Shown here in pieces: positions 38,001 to 51,589 of a DNA stretch of 64,000 nucleotides (positions are counted from its first letter, which is position 1; each line of letters opens with the position of its first letter). The translations under genes were made by a program, and so were the position numbers. Source of the DNA: Anopheles merus (lineage: Eukaryota; Arthropoda; Insecta; Diptera; Culicidae); assembly GCF_017562075.2 (NCBI RefSeq), contig NC_054084.1:41632197-41696196 (forward strand). Reading direction: 5' to 3'. The notes under the pieces were generated by a model. That model saw only the letters and a program-made list of their open reading frames with translations, had not been told where the DNA came from and did not search any database.

Positions 38001-41000
38001 ATAAACCGATAAAAAATGATTAAATATTCTTTTCTGTAATGATGTGTGTAGTTAATTCTGTGTTAGATCCAATGCGTCAATGTTAAGTTGAAATCAACCA
38101 AAAACAAGTTAAAGTTGCTATAGGTTATTCAATAGTTATACGCTCGATAGTTAGCTGACAGGTTAATTAAATAACATGCGTTTGTATCGAAACCCCAGTT
38201 TTCTTTAATCACAAAAAATGCAAGGTCATTTAAAACAAATTTTATTTTTTTTGTGGAAATACGTGCGAACTAAAAAGCACAAACTCGATAGTTGGCAGGT
38301 AATCAAAGCAGTGAGTGTAGACTGTGTACAAATTCTTTAATTATAAAAAAAACCATCAACAGTCGTTAAATTCGTTCGTAAATCGTAAAATAATATAGAA
38401 CAGATTAGAAATAAGTACAAGGAAAAAAATTAACGAAACATTTGAAAATATTAACAAAAAACAGTTTGAAAACCGCTTCAGAAAACAATTGAAAACTAAA
38501 GAAGTTCACATAACAGCTTGGTACACCTCCTAATGGGTGCCGTAAGTGCAACGGTAATAAACTTTTAAATGATAATTAAAAGCATTCAAACTCCACTAAA
38601 AAAATATCACCTCGACAGTGTAACACCTCATTAGAAGCAATGCTACACAGCTCATTTAATAACAATGGTAAAGGTATCAAACCCTCAAAGATACCCTTGA
38701 ACATCACCACATCTCGCTACACTCATTAGATTATTATGCTCTACCAAACGATTGCACCGAACCTGGATGCTGCATCTCTATGATCTTTTGCTCAAGTAGA
38801 AACGTTTGAAACAGCTCATTCCCACCGTACTGACAACAGAAAAGACACAGAAGATTAATTAAAAATGCACAAATGAAACAAAAAAGAACACCCCATAACC
38901 GCCGGTATTCCTTCGGGGAAACTAATTTCGACTTCAATTTCTCGCAAAAAGGTACCCCAAAGGTACACTGGCCAAGGGAACCGCACTTCATCAGCATGTA
39001 CGAGGTTGGTTTGATGGTGCATTTGTGTGATGAGGGCCATTTTCCTTTGGTAAGATTTTGCACGAGCGAAGGTGCTTGTATCCCTTACATCAAGCGTCTC
39101 GATTGTTCTCTCTACAGAAAAGGATTACAATTGGTAAAAGTGCTTTCGCGTATAATTGATATTATTCCACAAGAGTGATTTACATTTATTGTTAAGGCTA
39201 CGACTCTGACTATGGCAAAGGATCGCTTGATGGGAAGAAAATAAAGCGACTCTTGAAGCCGTTGCCTTAAAAAAAGGAAGGGATTCTCTCGGTAACTAAA
39301 AGACTCGAAAACATTAATCGGTTTAAGTGATTGCTATAAATAAAATGACCAAAAATGAGCTTCCTACTGACTGTGACAAGGGGAAAGCGAGAAATTATGG
39401 GTGGAAAAACCGCTTGGGTCGTGGGAGGCAAAATAATAATCAACTACCCAAGGATGAAGGTTCGGTGAAAGACGATGGTGAGATAGAACGACCGAAAGTA
39501 ACCGATTGTGGCAACTGGGGAAATCTTATCACAAACGGGGGCGCAACCGCGTGCATTATAAAATCATTAATATTTCGGTGAGTATGCAAATTAGACACTC
39601 CATCCTTTCCAGCGCTCGCTATCAGTGGTATTGACAAGCGCTGTCAACAAAACGATGCTACCAGGAAGCTTTTAGTTATGGTAGGAGTAATTCTTGGATT
39701 TTCGTTTCGGCTATCGATAAAGAAGCAAGTACAGCTCCACGTGAAATAAGCCCACTTACAGAATTAATAATGGATAATTGTGATCGATAGGAAAGGCTAC
39801 TTTTTACGCAAAGAATTTGTAGCTCATTTTAGTGAAATATAGAACATTGAATACAACATTGCTGTTATTTTTGCCACGTGCACACGTGCACTCAAAATGG
39901 TAACGATCACCAAACACCTACAGGCATTTTGGCATCTATCAATAACGGTGGTGCCATTCGCGTAAAGCCCACCCACCAAACGAGATGGACCGATGGGTTT
40001 GTGTAAATGCAAAAGTCAATCCATTTTCAACCCGTTATGGTTTTGCAGCTCGGTCTTCCAATCTCCTGAAACCATCCGAATCCATCCACTGATCGGTTTT
40101 AATTGAAATCCTAATGAAAATGGTTCTGCCTAACGAGCGGACCGACCCATTTCGCCTAATATACCGCCGTACCCTTGCAGCAACAGTAGTTGTAGAAGAG
40201 AATGTTTGCTGGTTAAGCCAAATTCCACAGCAAGCTGAAACGGAAAAAAATACACTCCGAAGCAATGATTATGAAATTTTAATTCCATACAATCTCATCG
40301 CCCGCCAGGCACGGTGCAAGGGTCGGTGAAAGCTTATGGTATTATGCGTGGTGGTGTGGCTTTTATAGCACCCTCAATCCTTTTTTTTTTGTTTTGGAGC
40401 TGAAGCAGATTTGAATGGGGGACAAGAATCAGGTTTTGGGTGTAAAAAAAAAAAAAACAGGCGAAATATCGCTACCAACAGAAAGGGTTAGACGTTTTTG
40501 CAGTAAAATTCATTCATTTTTCGTTGAATGTTCGCATTGATTGAGACTTTAAGGGCGTTAGTCTTCTTTGAAGCAATCCTTTTCTAAATGCATTATTCGG
40601 TAAATTTGCTATCAGGCAAGTATTCCGTCGTTTCGTTCGTTGTCAACAGCAATTTCATGGTATTAGCCCCGGTGCAATTTACTTTCTTTTCTTTATTTAT
40701 GTTTCATAAAACGGGCTTTTTAATATTGCTGTTCTGATTGCTTTTTCTAATTTAAATTTGTATGTAATCAGAATGAAGCATTTGGCCAAAATATTGTCAT
40801 AATATTAAATAATATCTGGTCTGGTCCATGTAGAGATTACTGATGTTTTATTAAAGTACAAATGTAGACTGACCTTCGAAAGTTCGTGCTTTGCGCCTAA
40901 AAGTATGCTTTTTTTGTTCTATTGGTGATTTTTCTAGCTTTTTCAGGAATTTTGTTGAACAGCAAAAAGACTTCAATCAAAACGATACCATTCGTACTTT

Positions 41001-44000
41001 GTGAATTATACAAGCATGTAAATTTATCTTTCGTTTTACGCATTTATCCATACATAAGAATACTAAGCCTATTATTGAAACAAATTACATAAGGCACACA
41101 AGCGCTCCCATTTGTCCAATAATTTCTCAGTCACGTGCTGGCTCTGCAACTTATGTTTGAAAATTCATTTAACCACAAAACGGTCGACTCCATTTGCTGC
41201 ATTTGATTCTAGAGCAACAAACGAACCACACCTCGTCGGATCTGAAACGGTCATCAATACTCTTGCCAATACTCGGCTCGCCTTCCATAGCCGTACACAC
41301 ACACATGCACATAAAGACATACACCCGCAACCAAAAGCTCCTCCTGTTGTGAAAAGGCAGCTTTAGCTCACGTAAGATCCTGGCTCACGAGGACATGAAC
41401 ACGTGGCAAATGAACGACAAATAAAACGAAAAACCGTACCATGCAGAAGGTCTTTCTCCTGGGCCAACAAGCCGGACATACACACATCGAACGAAAGCCC
41501 AAAAGAGCAACCAAAAAGCGATAACACAATTACACATCCAACCCAAAGCCCTTCAGCACACGTGGCGTTCGTTCCGGTGCCGTGGCACGGAAAACATTAA
41601 GTCAACTCCGAGCACGTACACGACCGGTTACTTCCTAGCGATCGCAGCCCGGGATGCGGCCGGTTATCCTGTTACCGTTTAATTAGTGATTATGCTGACA
41701 GATGATCTAACCATTCCGTGCGTGATCGTCGTTCCGGCTGTGTGCTGTTGGACTGTCGTGAAACTAATTTACCTTTACGTGTTTGCTACAATCGATTGCA
41801 ATCAAATGCTACAGCTAGAAGGGTACGGGAATGCGCGATTGAACAGCGTGATGAAAATTTATTACAACTGATTTACAGCAGCCGGTAGGGTTCATCGGAA
41901 TTTTGGAGCGAAAAAAATAATTCAACTATGATTAATTAACCATGTACCATGTACATTTGTACATTTATTGTGCATTATGCGCACATATCAAAAGTAATCA
42001 CATGGAATGAGGAATGACCCAAAAAGTATAAAATGTAATGAATTTTATGCAAACACAAACCAATAAAATTGCACCCATTCAAAGCTTTTAATTAATTATA
42101 ATAAACTCAATCAGAGCATTGCTCAGTTTTTGCTCGGTGTTAGCCACATGTGGCTAGTTTGAAACCACATTATCGGTATGACAAACAGACAGACAAAAAA
42201 CGCAACATTCAATGCCAGTTTAATCATCCGCCAGTGCAACAACACCACCACCACCACAAAACTGTATCGAATAACGCATGTTTTCCGCGTTCTAGGCCCT
42301 GTTAGCGATATTAAAATTTAAAACCTTCCCTCATCCCGATAATTCCTTTACGGTTCCGTTGGCACGAGCGGGCCTGAATGGATAGCGCATAATTGACACT
42401 AATTGATTCAATATGCAGTGCGTCGAGCTTTCGCTCACGATAATACGCTCCCCTCGCTGTTGCTGGCTGTGCGAGCTTCAATTTGCCCCGAGGTTTTTTC
42501 GTTTCATTTCAAACCCATAAATTATTAAACGCCCTTCTATCGCGGTTCTTAGCGCCAATCTGGGTGTGGCCGCAACTAATTGACGAATTATGTACGCTCT
42601 TTAGATGCTAACAAAATCTCTAGCCCTGATTTTGCATAAATTCATACACGTACACCCTGGCTATGTTGTGGTCGTGTGGGTTATGTCAAGGTGTGGTAAG
42701 GTTGGGTAGAGTAGCCGAGGCAAAAATATAATAGCACTGTTGTTAGTCAAAACATGTCACTCGTGCTTGTTACCGTCCACCACCCCTACGCACAAGTCAT
42801 CCCCGTCGTCGTCGCGGTCTGTCTCGCCAAAGCATGGGCGGTTCACCCCAAATGCAGCCCACGCGCCCGCGACATTTTTAGACTCATCGGATGGAGCCCT
42901 TTTCCGAGTGAAAACTCGTCCTAATTACCTATGGCTCTTATAGTGCCACGGACTGTTCTTTTTTTTAGGGTTACTAAGTAAAAAGAAAGCATTAGAAACA
43001 AACCATGATGATACCTTTCGTTTGGTGAGATTGGTGGTAGGATAATTAAACGCTTCCCCTCAGCGTACGTCTCTTTGTTGATTAAGGTTTTTGTGGCAGC
43101 TGTCCCAGATAATGCGGTTGTTGATGTGAATCGCCTGCAACTGGTGTGTGATAATATGTACCGATTTCGTTATCCTGTGAGCTTGTGGAAATCCTGTAGG
43201 TAACAAACGAGCGAAATGGATTTAAATCATTTCATATGCTAAAAGCCTACTTAAAGCTTGACATGGGTGGGATTGCAGTTACGCCATGTTTGCGTTGGTT
43301 TAAAGAGCAACGTGAAAGCTATTTGATGAAGACATTTGCGAGCGTATCGTTACTGCACGGTTCAGCCTGAATGTATGCAGCCTAATAGCAATTGGCAGCT
43401 GATAGAGGTTGAAGAAAGGCTCTTTAAGCCTGAAATGTTTCCCCATTTCAGTAGCAACAGCATTAGGATTTAATTACGAGATATAAATGAGATAAAAAAA
43501 GCTATTTATGAGAATAATAATGATTCCGATCCGTTTTTGCTTTGTAAATTGCATACATTCAGGCACTTATATCTAAAGGTTTACAATCAATTTTATTTTT
43601 ATTTTCGATTACAATGTTTATTTCAACTATGTGAATTGGTGAAACCTGATTTGATATACCGCGAACGGATCAAATGTACAGATTATAACAACTGCAACCC
43701 TTGCTATTCATGATACTATCATAATTACTGGGCTCATATACACACACACACACCCCAAAAACCAAGAAGACAATGATTTGCTACAACTCTCTTCTAACCT
43801 TCACCTTCTCCTAAATGCTAAACTATCCAATAAATGACGCGCATTTTCCAATCAGTTGCATATTTGCACGCGTAATCATCAATAATCTATACCTCAGGCA
43901 CCCAGCCGACCAAAAAATAATGGAGAACCCACCATTTGAAAATTATGCTTTTCGGAGCATTTCCTCCAAATTGACCGCCCACCATGCTATGCGGTAATTG

Positions 44001-46613
44001 ATTGTTATGCTGATTTATGAGCTTAACGGGGGACCATCGTCTAGTCTGACCCTATTCCAACTTACTCGACCAGGAAGCATCAATCGTCATTCCCAACACG
44101 TCCGACGAATGGCGACGGCTAATGCATTTCCCAAAACACCTCAACCACCTTGGTGGTGGTGCTGATGGTGGTGGTGATCGTGAGCTTCGATTTCGACACT
44201 CCATAAATTCCTCGCACGCGGAAAGAAACAACACTACCATACACGGACTAATTTGTGCAACGATGGCGGAATAATGATTAGCCAAGCGATTGGCACGTTT
44301 GGGTGGCGTACTTCGTTCGGAAGGCAAAACTGTACTAAACAGCGTTGCCGCGTGCCGCCCAAATCAATCCAATGTTTATAAGCATGATTTATTTGAAAAT
44401 CCGTGACTGGGATAGGAAGGTCAAGATTTATTAGGTGTTCGATAAATTAATCGCATGAATTAGCTCGGTTTGGACCTACATTAAAGGCATGCAAAAGCAA
44501 TTGAGCAGGACCTTAGGATATCGATAGAGTAATAACTAAAACAAAGATGTACTATACCGGAATTTAATATAATAAAATATCGTCTGTGTCTACGTGTCTG
44601 CGATAAGATTTTTTGACAGTGTTATAGTTAAAGATATAAGATCTTTTTTTGTGTTATCTAGAATGCACAACATTTGATGGAGAATGCTTTAATTGTTCAC
44701 CTTCACTCTCTTGAACACAAAAGACATGCATTATACGAATGTACCATATTTCCAAAACAAACCCCAAAATACACGAAAGTTGTGCTTACTGGACCAATGA
44801 AAATGCGCATTTAAAACAGAGTCCAGATTTTACTTCCCTCGATACGCATCCACCTCGGCTAGCAAACATAAATATCATTTTACTACCACTTTGCATTACC
44901 ATAAATTGTCCATAAATAAAGCTACATTCAATCTGCACAAAATGGTACACCGATCAAATTTCGTCGTTTCCCCCTTCATACTTGTAGCTAGCAATTTTCC
45001 ATCACTGAATAGTTACGGGTTGGATTTTACTGAGCTCTCCAAAACCCGCAGAGAATGGCCAGATTTTTCCCACCATTTTGTAACACTTTGCTTGACCCTC
45101 TCGATTTCCCCATTACTTACTTTAATGACAATCGCGTTGAAATGAGCTGCTGCTGGTGGTGGATTGGGAAACTGCAACTCGAACGACGGTATGGGATGGG
45201 GTTCAACACCACTCGAAGAATTGTTGCGGTTCCATTGCTGACCTGGGGCTGCTACTGCTGCTGGCACTAAGTATTTGCTATGTGGCCCGAATAAGTGGCC
45301 ATTTTTTGCAGACTTACTTGGATTTGTTTTCACAAGCGGGGTCGTTTTGGGGTTTATGGCACCAATGTCGTTAATGGAACAGGAACACAATGTTTTTGTA
45401 CTCGCTGCAATCTAAAGGCCGAAGAGCGGTCAAACAATTAGATAAATTGTATTTTTGATGCTACACCACAAAGGAAGCGCCACAATGGAAAGCATTTTTG
45501 AACACGGTTAGCTATTTGGTATTGGATTGGTGCTGGAGAAATTTCAGTTCAACCATCTATTTCATCATGCGTTCGTCTTTTTAAAGGTTTATTCGTTACT
45601 AGAATTGATAGTATTAATCTACAACACTTGTAGATTTTGTAACAAGACTCAAACTGTAACAAGATTATTGCTAACGGCATTTTTTGCATTCCAAGAGTAG
45701 AGCCAAGAGTACAGCAACGCGCTTTAAACTGTATTATGTAACCTGATACAACAAATTACCATTCATGTACCGATTTGCTTTACGATTCTCCTCGTAAAAC
45801 ACACAACAGAGGGACTAGGGGCTTTTAGTGCACGGTCTTTATTAGACCCTGCCTTTTCAAGTACTCCGGCAGAAGAGAAGTAATCCAACGAAGGCAATCA
45901 TTAGCTAAATCATCTGCAAGGGCTACAATTGCATCTGCTGGGCAGTAGACCCAACCAACAATAAAACTTTGCATCATAATACTCCACAACTTTTCGTGGC
46001 ATGATGAAGCTGTTAAAACTGGAACAGCTTAGCTTTATGGTGAGGAATTTTAAATACGGCCGTTACTCAAACTTGCCTTCTTGCAGGCCCTTTTTATGTT
46101 TTTGATGTTTGCCTAAGTTGTAAAATGCATCGAAACTGAGGCTTTACTTATTGCTAGCAGCAATGGGAAAGAAAAACGTTAATATAGGCGATAATTAAAA
46201 AATAGTATACATTCCTGAAAATCTAACTTGTCATATTATATACAGTAGAATTCATTAACAACATCATTTTGTTTTACTTACAGCTTCTCCTGGTGACCAC
46301 CAATCTCGATTGCAACCACGCATCAAAGCCTCGGTTTTGCCGAGCATTTAGCAGCCAAACCGCAAATGAAACCGTTCGCACGTGCTGCACACCACAAACC
46401 GGTGTATAATTATCGGTTCCATTCATATGTGCGCTTGTGCCTGCTTTATGTGGTTACAGCACCGATCGAAAGTGAAACACGGTGACTGACACCTGTGCTG
46501 CAAGTGTTTTCTGAACCAGTATGCTACTGTGCGGTGCTTTGTTTTGTTTTTTATGCCGTGAATCAACACCACAGCCTGAGTGGAAGTAATTGTAGCTAAA
46601 GCGTGACCAGTGC
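38001..46613. other. Non-coding stretch upstream of the LRR gene
   Basis: No gene is accepted. A weak two-exon reading on the - strand (38.78-39.04 kb) is listed among the findings. The block at 41.6-42.6 kb carries many TAATTA/CAATTA homeodomain-type cores and may be a regulatory element. A CA repeat occurs near 43739. The last 350 bases (46.27-46.61 kb) are GC-richer than their surroundings and could hold the LRR gene promoter. Confidence 0.4.
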
Positions 46614-46702
46614 AGTTAGTGTGCAAAACAGTGGTTGCTACGATTCTACCTAAAATTACGTAGTTACTATAGTGTTACAGCTCGATCATCATAACGTAAC
46701 AG
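46614..46702 (+). other. Candidate 5' UTR exon of the LRR gene
   Basis: GCAGTT at 46612-46617 resembles an insect initiator (CAGTT core, A at 46614) just after a GC-richer block. The segment ends at AACAG/GTATGA, a good donor at 46703, and contains no ATG, as expected of a leader. It is followed after a 136-bp gap by a good acceptor. Assignment to the LRR gene is inferred from strand, order and the lack of ATGs. The 5' end is a guess. Confidence 0.35.
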
Positions 46703-46838
46703 GTATGATATTAATAATATGAACTTTTTTTTATGAAAAAATGCTCATGCTTGCGTTGTTTCTGTTTTATATAATATAAACCGTTTTTAAACGCACATCA
46801 ACAAAACACGACATATTTTGTTCTTTGTCTTTCATCAG

Positions 46839-46858
46839 GCACTACTGAACGCCTAAAG
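46839..46858 (+). other. Candidate 20-nt 5' UTR micro-exon
   Basis: A strong acceptor (TTTTGTTCTTTGTCTTTCAT then CAG ending at 46838) is followed 20 bases later by GTATGC. The 20 bases contain no ATG. It would sit between the leader exon ending at 46702 and the coding exon starting at 51429. A short optional leader exon is plausible, and so is chance. Confidence 0.25.
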
Positions 46859-49800
46859 GTATGCAAATGTCACATAAAGTTTAGGTTTTATGCAGACAAC
46901 AAACATATAATTCTATAAAATTTAACAACCATTCATAATATAATTGGCATACATTTAATCAACCTCAACCCCATAGCATTCATATGTTAATAAGAATCAA
47001 AATCAAAATGATTAAATATAAATATCTCAAGAATGAATTCCACACGATAGCGGGAGAGTTAGGTTTATGCTTCATTCATTGAACACGCACACTATTGTAA
47101 CACTAACTACTTTTCAAGATGCAATATTAAAATAAACTTGTTATTTTATGAGCTTTTTTGTGTATACATTCCATGCAAAATTAACTTGGGAAGCTTTAAA
47201 ATGTCTTTATTTTCAACTTTATAGCAAGAAACGCCAGTTTTAGTTAACCGCACTGTGATTCGTGCCATGAGTCAATCTTCTTCAGTTAATCATGCACACA
47301 ATATATCCTAGTTAGGCAAAGAAAACAGCACCAATTTTCCTTTTCCTGTTCATAGAGCCTGCAAAAAATATGTATCACTACAACATGTACCAATAATGGT
47401 CTTTTTTCCTACCCTTAACACTGCTCTCCTCTCACAGTGCGCACAGATTCTCGATACAACAGCAACAGCTGGCAGTTGTACACAATCTTAAGCTTGTGCA
47501 AATAATCAAATCTTTTTTCTTCGATAACACCCATAGTTTGCAGCTCATTCGGTTGTCACGACATGGCACTCCTAGTCCCCGAACCGCTCCGGTAGCCTCA
47601 TACCGGAGTCCCGCGATTTCATAATCCTTCCCATAATACTGCTCTGGCTACTTACAGGGGGACTGACGTGATCCTCCTTTTGCAATGTGCTAGCAAAAAG
47701 AAACTTCTTGCTCTATGCAGTGTGGCTACGATTTTCTTGCTAAGCGTTTTTCATTTTCTTTCCCTCTTGCTCACTTTTATCACTCAACATCACGATAACA
47801 ACATGCCGGGTGTCTGGGTAACGTGACACAGCCGAAGACTGGCTAGTAGCATCAGCAACGGCAGCAGCAACAGCACGTTTAATTCTGTTACGGAACATCA
47901 TCCGAATGAACTTCATACTGCTGTGCTTTTGCTGGCAAATTTTGGCTTCAAGACACACAGCTGCTTTGTTGGTTTGTTTTCTTTGTGGCTCGGATGGTGC
48001 CGATGGTTCAAATGGGCGAATGAAACCAAATGAAATGAAGCATATTTAGTGTACCGTCGGACGATGTACTGCGGATTTAAGAGATAGCTTTAAGAATAAA
48101 TATAGATTGCTCGTTTCGTTCCTTTCCAATTTGCAACTATTGTTTTGACCGGATTGATTACATAATTTATATAAAATATTGTACAAAATGATGATAAAAA
48201 ATCCTTCAAAGATGAATATTTTGCAATTAAAGTGATCATTTATGTTATTTATTATTATCTCATAATTTTAGTTCCATTGATCGATTTGTTGTTTGAACAA
48301 ACGTTCAGAACGAAAAATTGATAATTTTTTAGTTTCATTTTTATATCAAACATATGTTTTGTTTTGTATCTGTTGTTTTATTTGTTTTTTTTTTCTCAGA
48401 TAATTAATCTACAATCAACTGATGTGTTACTTTATAGTTTGAGTATCAACCTATTGATTTAATTTCATTCTATCTTTCGTTTACTTATCTCTGTGTTGAT
48501 TTTCGATCCCAGTGCTGAACTAACATAAGAGATATGAATGATGAAATCAAGCGTAGTAGTTGCCCATCGATCGTTTCCTCTATTGATGCTTCCCAGCCGA
48601 GCGCATCATTTTATCAGCCCACCATTGCGAAATTGGCGCCAAATTTATCCGCAACGATTGCAAATATTGACACATTCAATACCAATCATTGAGCTGTAAA
48701 TAAATCAATCTAAATCTAAATCCATTTCAATTCCAACCCTGCCGCCACGCCCCAAAAAGCTCCTAAAAAGGTGAATCTCGGTGTAAAAATACCACACTGG
48801 GGTGGGTGACAGCAAATTTTTAGCAAACTGTAAACGGTCGAATAACTTCCACCTTTTCGGCTGGCAGGAAGGACTTATCTGCGATCTTCGGCCAGACTAT
48901 TCCTTCCCAATAATAAATAGAATAAACAAAAACATCCCTAAAACAGGTGTGTCGCCCACCAAAAATAACCAGAGAGCGTGAAGCTTTCTGCTAAATAAAC
49001 CGATATAAATCAAACTCAAGCTCTAATTTATGTTCCGACAGCGCATCATCGTGAGTTTATGGTAAAAAAAATCAAAAAAGATGGGATGTTTTGAATCGTC
49101 CCGAAAAAAGGGAAAACCCAGTATTGTCAAAGCAAATTCGATCGCTTTTCCAATTCGAACTCAGATTTGTTACTTCTACCGTACGCTGGAAAAGTTGCGG
49201 ACATTAAATCCGATAAGCGACTCATAAGATGCCGTGAGCAAAGAGAGAAAGCGAAAGAAAGAGAGCCTCTGACATTGTGACTATTGCTTTTCCCGTTTTT
49301 TATATGCTCGATTGAACCTTTGGGTTGACTTGTTGAGCGGTGCTTCCTTGACGATGGTAAATATTTTCACAAAGCTGAAAGTGAAGAAGCAACAACACAA
49401 CACCGCACAACTTCTGTTCACCGCAGGCAAGTGTTTCTTTGCTTTGTAAAATCCTAACCAGAAGGCAAGGTTCACCGGAAACCGGAACGTCTAAATACGG
49501 GGACTAGCAAAAAGGCGGGAAAAGGAGTTTTGTTGCGGGCAGAATCAACAAACCATGGTATAACTTATGTCCTTTGAAAGTATTAGAGGTACCGATTGAC
49601 CAAAAAGGACAATGCAATATGAGAGCGGTTACGCTTGGTTAGAATGTAGGAAGGTCTTTTTTGTACCATTTCGACACATTTCATTCATATAGAAGGATCT
49701 AAAGAAGACCTAAAAAATTTGTTTGAAAAATAATACCTGTACTACTAAAATGACCGCCCTACAATCCTTCCTCGAAGAAAAAAAGGCCCCACGTGACACA

Positions 49801-50005
49801 TCCAATTCGTTCGATTTTATGTATTTCCCCTTTCTGCAACACTGCTTTAATGCGATACAACAGCCGATCCCGATTGAATGCTCAACCTTGCCTGGAAGTT
49901 AATGTCGGTTGGCAGTTTAGGTTATAGTTTCCTACCCTACCAAGCGCATCGGTGAGCGACCAGGCGCACCCATCGCTTTGTGCTTGAGCTTAGGGAAACT
50001 TATTT

Positions 50006-50104
50006 TCTCTCTCTCTCTCTCTCCCTCTCTTTCCCTCTCTCTCTCCCTCTCTCTCCCTCTCTCTCTCTCTCTTTCTTTCTATCTCTCTCTCTCTCTCTCT
50101 CTCC
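50006..50104. repeat. (CT)n microsatellite
   Basis: About 100 bases of CT repeat with occasional CCCT and TTTCT interruptions. It lies in the presumed 5' UTR intron of the LRR gene. Long CT/GA tracts can bind GAGA-factor-type proteins. Confidence 0.95.
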
Positions 50105-51155
50105 CACTCTTACAACAGCACAATACACGGGTACAGCTTTTTGTCCCCGTTTGGTGCACTCCGTAATAAAACGTGACATTAATAGTCATCGATTTATGGT
50201 TCGCACTGTGCGTGCGTTTCTATTTACATTCGATTGCATGTTGTTTAGGATGTACGGGGTTCAACCGACTGCACTGCGTGTTGTCGGTTATGAATCTTCA
50301 CACACGGGGAAGTTAACGCTGGAGTGATTTACTATGGAGCGGTTCATAAATTTTTTGACTCAATTTATGACTCACGACTTCCCTTGTTTTTCCTTGAGGG
50401 ATTGTGTCCAGAAGCTTTTGCTGCCTTTTGACTGCTTGCGATTTTTATTTTTCGGTGGAAAGAATATACAGGGGTTTTCAAGTCACATTCGAATGTAAAC
50501 ATTGCTATTCACCGCATGCAAAATGTTAATCCACATCGATCTGTCATTGCATTCCCATCACAATAATTTTTAATTTCTTCAGCATGATTTTCACCACGAC
50601 TCAAGCTGGATTGAGTTTGATAGTTTTTCGTTATGTGTTGAATATCATATATTGAAACTGAAATTTCATTTTGAATTAAATAAACCTTTTGACAGTTGTT
50701 GAAAAACATCTTTGATACGATGAATAATTATGTGCTGATTCGAATGTGATTTGAAAACCCTGTGACGATAGTGAATTGGTAGTATTTGTCCGAATATAAT
50801 AAAATGAATTTATGGAAATAGTTGATTTTTCCCTTTTTGTTCATTTTATTTAAAGCATAAAAAACTGTACATTGATAGTTGTTATGAAACAAAACGTTAC
50901 TCTAAAATTCAATACTACAATGATCAAGTCAATCAAGAGGAAATTGAAATAAAACCAACAGTTGATAAGTTTTACATACACTGCGGCATGTTATCCATAC
51001 AACTGCAAGTCATTCGTAAAATTGGTTGTGCATAACTTTTTGCAAGATGTGTTTTTTGTGTGTATTAGTAAAATTACATGTGCATATTTAAGTAACTGCT
51101 TAGTAAAGACAAACTAAACTTTATTTAGATATGTTTGTTGGAGTCCAGGTGGCAT

Positions 51156-51277
51156 TGTTTGATTGAATGGCTTGGAATTTGATAATAATTTTCTTGGATT
51201 TGATGGTATATTTCATACCAAGATACCATCAAATCCAAGAAAATTATTATCAAATTCAAAACAATTCAATCAAACAA
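51156..51277. repeat. Near-perfect 122-bp inverted repeat (hairpin)
   Basis: Two arms of about 54 bases surround a 13-base spacer (51210-51222). The inner 36 bases of each arm (for example TTCTTGGATTTGATGGTAT against its complement starting at 51223) pair without mismatch. The outer part (GTTTGATTGAAT / ATTCAATCAAAC) pairs after a short mismatched stretch. It could be a palindromic mini-transposon or a source of hairpin-derived small RNA. Perfect pairing this long is not typical of animal microRNA precursors. It ends about 150 bases before the LRR coding exon. Confidence 0.9.
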
Positions 51278-51435
51278 AACAACCTTTTCTATGATCATAT
51301 CTGCTGGTGAATAGATTTGCCTTCCATTCACACAAAGCCTCCACTGTCAATATATATTTCAGTTGCTTTCTACCTTGCTCTTCTTTTAACAAACTCATTG
51401 GTTTCTTGCTAATTCTGATTTTCCACAGAACCATA

Positions 51436-51589
51436 ATGAATTTCAACATATCCACCCATGGGTCGGCACTACTCTTCGTGCTGACCGTCCTGCTCTCCGG
51501 AACGATACCAGCCTACGCCAGAAAGTGTCCCGACGATTGCCACTGTGATCTTGACCTGAAGGGACGGTTCCGGACCGTCTGCAACAAAG
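51436..51589 (+). CDS. LRR gene coding exon 1: signal peptide and LRRNT
   Basis: Encodes residues 1-51 plus one base. It carries the hydrophobic signal peptide (LLFVLTVLLSGTIPAYA) and the CPDDCHC...C cysteine cap. Donor AAAG/GTATGT. An acceptor at 51428 eight bases before the ATG indicates an upstream leader exon. Confidence 0.92.

Larger units (their letters stand above)
46859..51428. other. Probable first intron of the LRR gene (5' UTR intron)
   Basis: No coding exon recognised. It contains a CT microsatellite (50006-50104) and a long near-perfect hairpin (51156-51277). It ends at a strong acceptor with a GCTAAT branch point and TTTTCCACAG closing at 51428, eight bases before the LRR start codon. 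Confidence 0.4.

Noticed and set aside
39118..39133. 16-nt micro-exon between CTCTCTACAG and GTAAAA
   Set aside because: Not a multiple of three, weak donor, and the kind of pair expected by chance.
39327..39581. 84-codon hydrophilic open frame ending at a GTGAGT donor
   Set aside because: There is no acceptor or promoter upstream; it is purine-rich sequence that lacks stops by composition.
49980..50166. Leucine/serine-repeat open frames over the CT tract
   Set aside because: They are translations of the microsatellite.
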